10,266 bases of DNA from a bacterium UBP6_UBA1177 (GTDB taxonomy: Bacteria; UBP6; UBA1177). Position numbers and translations under genes: made by a program. The stretch covers positions 1 through 10,266 of the forward strand of contig DBYV01000043.1 of the NCBI GenBank assembly GCA_002310995.1. The letters are read 5' to 3'. The notes beneath the pieces are model-generated. The model had not been told where the DNA came from, did not search any database, and worked only from the letters and a program-made list of their open reading frames with translations. This document shows positions 7,129-10,266 of this stretch, one piece after another (position 1 is the stretch's first letter; each line of letters opens with the position of its first letter).

Positions 7129-8504
7129 AAAAAGAATTGTTTCTAAACAGAATTTGTTTAATTTCACTAGTGCTATCACTATTTTTCTGCATTTCGTGCA
7201 GTGAAACCTTCCACAAAAACGGAAAGATGCTGTTCTACACTTCCGAAAAGGACAATATGTACATTATCTATCAGAAAGACCAGCAGAATTACCTTTTTGC
7301 TTCGACCCTTTCTCCTTTTTCAGAGAAGTGGGAAAAGAACATTTCGGGTCATCCTGGAACGCCCGTGGTTAAAATTTTCGGTGATATGCTTGCCTGCAAC
7401 TGCAAAAAAGACCGCGTCTGCCTTTTGAACAGAGAAAAAGGGGATATAGTTTTTGAAGCTGCTTCTAAACTTGTGTTTTCACCCGATTCCAAGGGTTTTA
7501 TCGTTGAAGACGGCAAGGTCTACACTCTTTGCGAAGAAAATTCTATCTGTTCCTTCGATATCGAAAGCGGCGAAAAGATTTGGGAAAACGCTCTAAACGG
7601 TGAAGAAACCCTGTCAGCTGAATTCAAAATTGAAGAAAATCTATTTTTCTACGGAACAGAAAAATCGGGAATAACTGCGTTGAACTTGTCTGACGGTAAA
7701 ACTGTATGGAAAACAGAACCTTTGGTAAATCTCAATAATTTTCATACATTTCCAGAAACACTTCTTGCCGATTACGATTTTATAAACGGTTACGGTATTT
7801 CAAACGGAGAAAGCGAGTGGCTACAGCCTTATGCCGGTAAAGTCCGTTGCATAAACGACGGTTTTGTTATTGCGCAAAGTGATGAATTTTTCTCGGTTCT
7901 TTTTGTAAAAAACGGGCAGGAATACTGGAACTATCCGAGAACGGGAACAACAATACTTTCATGCAACGAAGAAGTTTCTCTTGCCGCGTTTACAATCAGG
8001 AATATTGAACCGCAAAATCCAGAAAGTGCAGGGAATTATTTCGATAAAGTCTATATTTTCGACATATCGACCGGAGAAAGGATTGTCGAGCATACTTCAG
8101 ACATGAATGTGAAAGTTATCAACATAACAGGTTTTTCGGGGACTACATTTTATATTGCAACTGAATCGGGAGATGTGGCTGCAAAAGAAATAAGTGTTGA
8201 AAAATATTCAACGAATTCTTTGGAAAAAGAGTTAAGTTACACCTTCCCGAAAGGGAATGACGATCCTGAAATATTCATAAATCTTATTCACACTGACACA
8301 AAGTATACAGTTTTCAAAAGGACGAATGTTCTAGTTCCTTCCGAGATATCTTTTTACCTCTTTGAAACGGAAAGCGGGAATTTTATGGGGAGAATGACAA
8401 GTTTCCCTGAAGTTGTGTACGGAGGAAAGGCTTACGATATCATAGACTATGACGATTATTTCAACATAAAAGAGAAAACTCTCACCGATTTTCTGGAAAA
8501 ATAA
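7125..8504 (+). CDS. predicted lipoprotein with PQQ-like beta-propeller repeats
   Basis: The protein (459 residues) begins with a basic, then hydrophobic segment ending in FCISC; Cys25 is the likely lipid-modified residue, although position -3 is Cys rather than the usual Leu. The exported part contains repeated strand motifs of the PQQ-like/quinoprotein propeller type: FDIESGEKIWE (144-154), LNLSDGKTVWK (186-196), ISNGESEWLQ (225-234), VKNGQEYWNY (261-270) and FDISTGERIVE (312-322). A closed propeller of several blades acting as a protein-interaction scaffold is inferred, similar in fold to BamB; whether it works in outer-membrane protein assembly is not shown. Mature cysteines cluster at 91, 93, 99, 136 and 142 and could form disulfides. 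It overlaps the M23 gene by 4 bp and the next gene by 1 bp. No enzymatic motif was recognised. Confidence 0.75.
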   Translation: MKKELFLNRICLISLVLSLFFCISCSETFHKNGKMLFYTSEKDNMYIIYQKDQQNYLFASTLSPFSEKWEKNISGHPGTPVVKIFGDMLACNCKKDRVCLLNREKGDIVFEAASKLVFSPDSKGFIVEDGKVYTLCEENSICSFDIESGEKIWENALNGEETLSAEFKIEENLFFYGTEKSGITALNLSDGKTVWKTEPLVNLNNFHTFPETLLADYDFINGYGISNGESEWLQPYAGKVRCINDGFVIAQSDEFFSVLFVKNGQEYWNYPRTGTTILSCNEEVSLAAFTIRNIEPQNPESAGNYFDKVYIFDISTGERIVEHTSDMNVKVINITGFSGTTFYIATESGDVAAKEISVEKYSTNSLEKELSYTFPKGNDDPEIFINLIHTDTKYTVFKRTNVLVPSEISFYLFETESGNFMGRMTSFPEVVYGGKAYDIIDYDDYFNIKEKTLTDFLEK

Positions 8505-9061
8505 TGACTTTATACTTTTTGAAACAGGTCTGGGCCGCAAAACCTTACGAAAATCTTGAAGTTTCCTGCGATTTCAATGCATCTCCAGAAGAAATTTCGG
8601 CAGTTTTTCACATAACGGAACCAAGCGTAAAAGCGGAATATTCCAAAATAAACTCAAAAGTCTGGGAAGAAAGCTGCTCCGAACTGTTTTTGTCATTCGG
8701 CAACGGATTTTATTACAATTTTGAAATCAGCTGCATCGGCTGCATTCTCGCTGAGCACGGAAAAGAACGCTGCAACCGCGAACTCCTTAAACCTGAAATT
8801 ATTGAAAATATTAAAGTTTCTTCAACTCTAGGAGACAAACCTTTCGGAATCAGAAACGAAGAAACAACTTACGAACTTTCTGTAAAAATCCCGAAAGAAG
8901 TCTGTATTTTCGACGGTTGCAGGATTGACATAATGTCACTCATAGGCAACATTTACAAATGCGCTGACAAATCTCCGACACCGCACTACATGACCCTTTT
9001 TGATATTAAAAGCACAAAACCTGATTTTCACAGGCCTGAATTTTTCAAAAAAATAGGGTGA
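8504..9061 (+). CDS. carbohydrate-binding family 9-like (CBM9_2/DOMON-like) protein
   Basis: A stand-alone 185-residue protein resembling the CBM9-like family often seen in Bacteroidetes. Diagnostic blocks are VWEESCSELFLSF (53-65), the GFYYNFEISCIGC stretch (68-80), GDKPF (110-114) and the C-terminal YKCADKSPTPHYM (151-163) with PDFHRPEFF (173-181). Family members are beta-sandwich domains related to xylanase sugar-binding modules; ligands of most stand-alone forms are unknown, so sugar binding here is only probable. There is no evident signal peptide, implying a cytoplasmic location unless export is unconventional. Eight cysteines (22, 58, 77, 80, 90, 134, 139, 153) are many for its size. 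The ATG overlaps the upstream TAA by one base (TAATG), with a weak GGA ribosome site 7 nt before it, indicating coupled translation. It is the last gene of the plus-strand block and converges with the VWA gene. Confidence 0.8.
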   Translation: MTLYFLKQVWAAKPYENLEVSCDFNASPEEISAVFHITEPSVKAEYSKINSKVWEESCSELFLSFGNGFYYNFEISCIGCILAEHGKERCNRELLKPEIIENIKVSSTLGDKPFGIRNEETTYELSVKIPKEVCIFDGCRIDIMSLIGNIYKCADKSPTPHYMTLFDIKSTKPDFHRPEFFKKIG

Positions 9062-9081
9062 TTTTGCTCTGAATTTTGAAT

Positions 9082-10266
9082 TTACTGAGCTGATCCGCAG
9101 TTTTCTTCTTTGCCAGGAACGACTATTTTTATGGTTCTGCTGTCAAGAACGAGTCCTTCGCCTAGTGCTTCAATCGTTATGTAGAAAATGTGCGGTTCGC
9201 AGTCATTGTTTTCGTGGATTTTGTTCTCGAAAGTTACGTCGAAAGATACGGTGTCTCCCGCTTTTACGGTTTGTCCGGCTTCCGGATAGATTGATTTTTT
9301 GAATTGTACGGTATTTTCAACGCCGTATTCGTTGTCAACATGTTTGAACTCTGCTTTGACATCGAGTTTGATGTTTGCGGTCAGATTTGTTACAGTTTCT
9401 GCGATTTTCGTAGCCCAGTTGTCGGAAGTAGTTTCAGAGATAACGAAATTTTCGTTCGACAAGGTCAGAGAATCCGTATTTTCCGAGATATCGCCTAAAT
9501 CTTCCGGCAGCTTTGATGTTGAAAGGGTCGCCAGAGAAAAACCTATAAATTTGGCGTTTATTTCATTCATTTTTTCGGCAGCTTTCTGTTTGGTTTTTTT
9601 CTCTCCGACTTTCCATTCTCCGAAATTGTCGTAGGTGAGATCGTTAAACGCGCTGTTCGTTGCCATAACGAAAACAGGCATAGAATTGTCTCTGAAACAT
9701 GCTCCGCCAATGGTTCCTTCCTGTCCGCTGCAGTCTACAGCCGGAATATTTATGCTTGAATATTGTGTCGTTCCGGATACTTTATGAGCTACCTGTTCGT
9801 AGTCAGCTTCTCCTGATGCCGCTTCCCAAAGGGCATGAGTGTGATATCTTTTCAGACCGGTAGTTTTCGGAGCAATGGTATTAATCTTGTTTTTAAAGTC
9901 ATTTTTATCTGTAGTGATTGGCTGAACCAAGTCATAGACATTTTCCCCGAACAAGCCGAAATTGACCAGTCCGAATGCCGAATCAGGAATTTTTGTGCGG
10001 ATTCCGTCGATCAATGAGTCTTTATTTGCCTTTAAATTATCGTGAGCCGTTGACATTGAAGTGTGTCCGACATCAACCAGAAGCAGAACGTCGATTTTGT
10101 TGATTTTCGTGTTGAAATTTATCGTTTTTTCGACTGTTCCGCCGTTGTAGGGAAGAACGACTTCCAGTTCGTCATCACCGCTGTCGGTATCGTTTGTATC
10201 AGTGTCAGCATCAGTATCGTTCGTATCCGTATCGGTTTCCGTATCATTCGTATCAGTGTCAGCATC
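9082..10266 (-). CDS. VWA-domain surface protein with Asp/Thr-rich linker (partial; 5' end outside window)
   Basis: The open frame enters from the right edge and gives 394 visible residues with no stop. Residues 1-32 are a linker of Asp, Thr and Asn (DADTDTNDTETD-like) ending in SGDDEL. A VWA-like domain (about 55-270) follows with KIDVLLLVD, DNLKANKDSLIDGI, IPDSAFGLVNFG, QPITTD and GTIGGACFRDNSMPVFVMATN. It resembles the extracellular VWA proteins of myxobacteria-like lineages, in which a signal peptide or lipobox and an acidic linker precede the domain; that N-terminus is off the window here. The C-terminal 90 residues look like an Ig/beta-sandwich domain (AGDTVSFDVTFENK). Cysteines at 179, 190, 356 and 390 may form disulfides. 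The metal site is degenerate (see findings). A Met at 10056 is an internal residue within the VWA fold, not the start. The role is unknown; adhesion or surface binding is an inference. Confidence 0.8.
   Translation of the reverse strand, partial: DADTDTNDTETDTDTNDTDADTDTNDTDSGDDELEVVLPYNGGTVEKTINFNTKINKIDVLLLVDVGHTSMSTAHDNLKANKDSLIDGIRTKIPDSAFGLVNFGLFGENVYDLVQPITTDKNDFKNKINTIAPKTTGLKRYHTHALWEAASGEADYEQVAHKVSGTTQYSSINIPAVDCSGQEGTIGGACFRDNSMPVFVMATNSAFNDLTYDNFGEWKVGEKKTKQKAAEKMNEINAKFIGFSLATLSTSKLPEDLGDISENTDSLTLSNENFVISETTSDNWATKIAETVTNLTANIKLDVKAEFKHVDNEYGVENTVQFKKSIYPEAGQTVKAGDTVSFDVTFENKIHENNDCEPHIFYITIEALGEGLVLDSRTIKIVVPGKEENCGSAQ
10196..10266 (-). repeat. 54-bp period repeat encoding the Asp/Thr/Asn linker
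   Basis: The 17-bp sequence GTATCAGTGTCAGCATC (plus strand) occurs at 10196-10212 and again at 10250-10266, exactly 54 bp (18 codons) apart. Between them are imperfect shorter copies of GTATC at 3-6 codon spacing. On the coding (minus) strand it encodes a flexible acidic spacer of Asp with Thr/Asn. The array continues off the right edge and is likely to vary in copy number between strains. Confidence 0.75.

Noticed and set aside
9044..9080. TTCAAAA/TTTTGAA inverted repeat between the converging genes as a bidirectional terminator
   Set aside because: The stem is only 7 bp, almost all A-T, with a loop of over 20 nt; it would be too weak for an intrinsic terminator. No other terminator is evident in this gap.
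10054..10056. ATG at 10056 as the start of the VWA protein
   Set aside because: It lies inside the VWA fold, right after the first strand, and the frame stays open with meaningful sequence (linker and LLLVD strand) to the window edge.

Overview
The window is about 10.3 kb from a chromosome of what looks like a diderm (Gram-negative type) anaerobic or environmental bacterium of moderate GC. The phylum cannot be fixed from this sequence. The best hint is the gene at the right edge: a von Willebrand factor A (VWA) protein behind an Asp/Thr-rich linker, an architecture I associate with lineages formerly called Deltaproteobacteria and with some uncultured phyla. That assignment is an inference. 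No tRNA, rRNA, CRISPR array, insertion sequence, phage gene or integrase was seen.

Layout. Positions 1-75 hold a 9-bp periodic repeat that reverses orientation in the middle. Positions 88-4628 form a minus-strand, operon-like block in the order guaB (IMP dehydrogenase), a POT-family peptide transporter and argS (arginyl-tRNA synthetase), with gaps of 14 and 24 bp. Positions 4629-4779 are a divergent intergenic region with one good sigma-70-like promoter facing each way. Positions 4780-9061 form a plus-strand block of four genes: a MalK/UgpC-type ABC ATPase, an M23 (LytM) peptidase, a predicted lipoprotein with a PQQ-like beta-propeller, and a CBM9-like carbohydrate-binding protein. Their junctions are a 3-bp gap, a 4-bp overlap and a 1-bp overlap. 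After a 20-bp convergent gap, 9082-10266 on the minus strand is the C-terminal part of the VWA surface protein, whose start lies beyond the right edge.

How the genes fit together. The left block combines GTP synthesis, peptide uptake and arginine charging, which suits growth-linked expression of housekeeping genes. The right block looks envelope- and sugar-related: the energising ATPase of a sugar importer without its permeases, a peptidoglycan hydrolase, an outer-surface or periplasmic lipoprotein and a sugar-binding-fold protein. Its coupled junctions suggest joint expression, but no common pathway can be proven. The window is mostly ordinary housekeeping sequence. The points most worth checking are the inverting 9-bp repeat, the degenerate metal site of the VWA protein and the composition of the four-gene operon.
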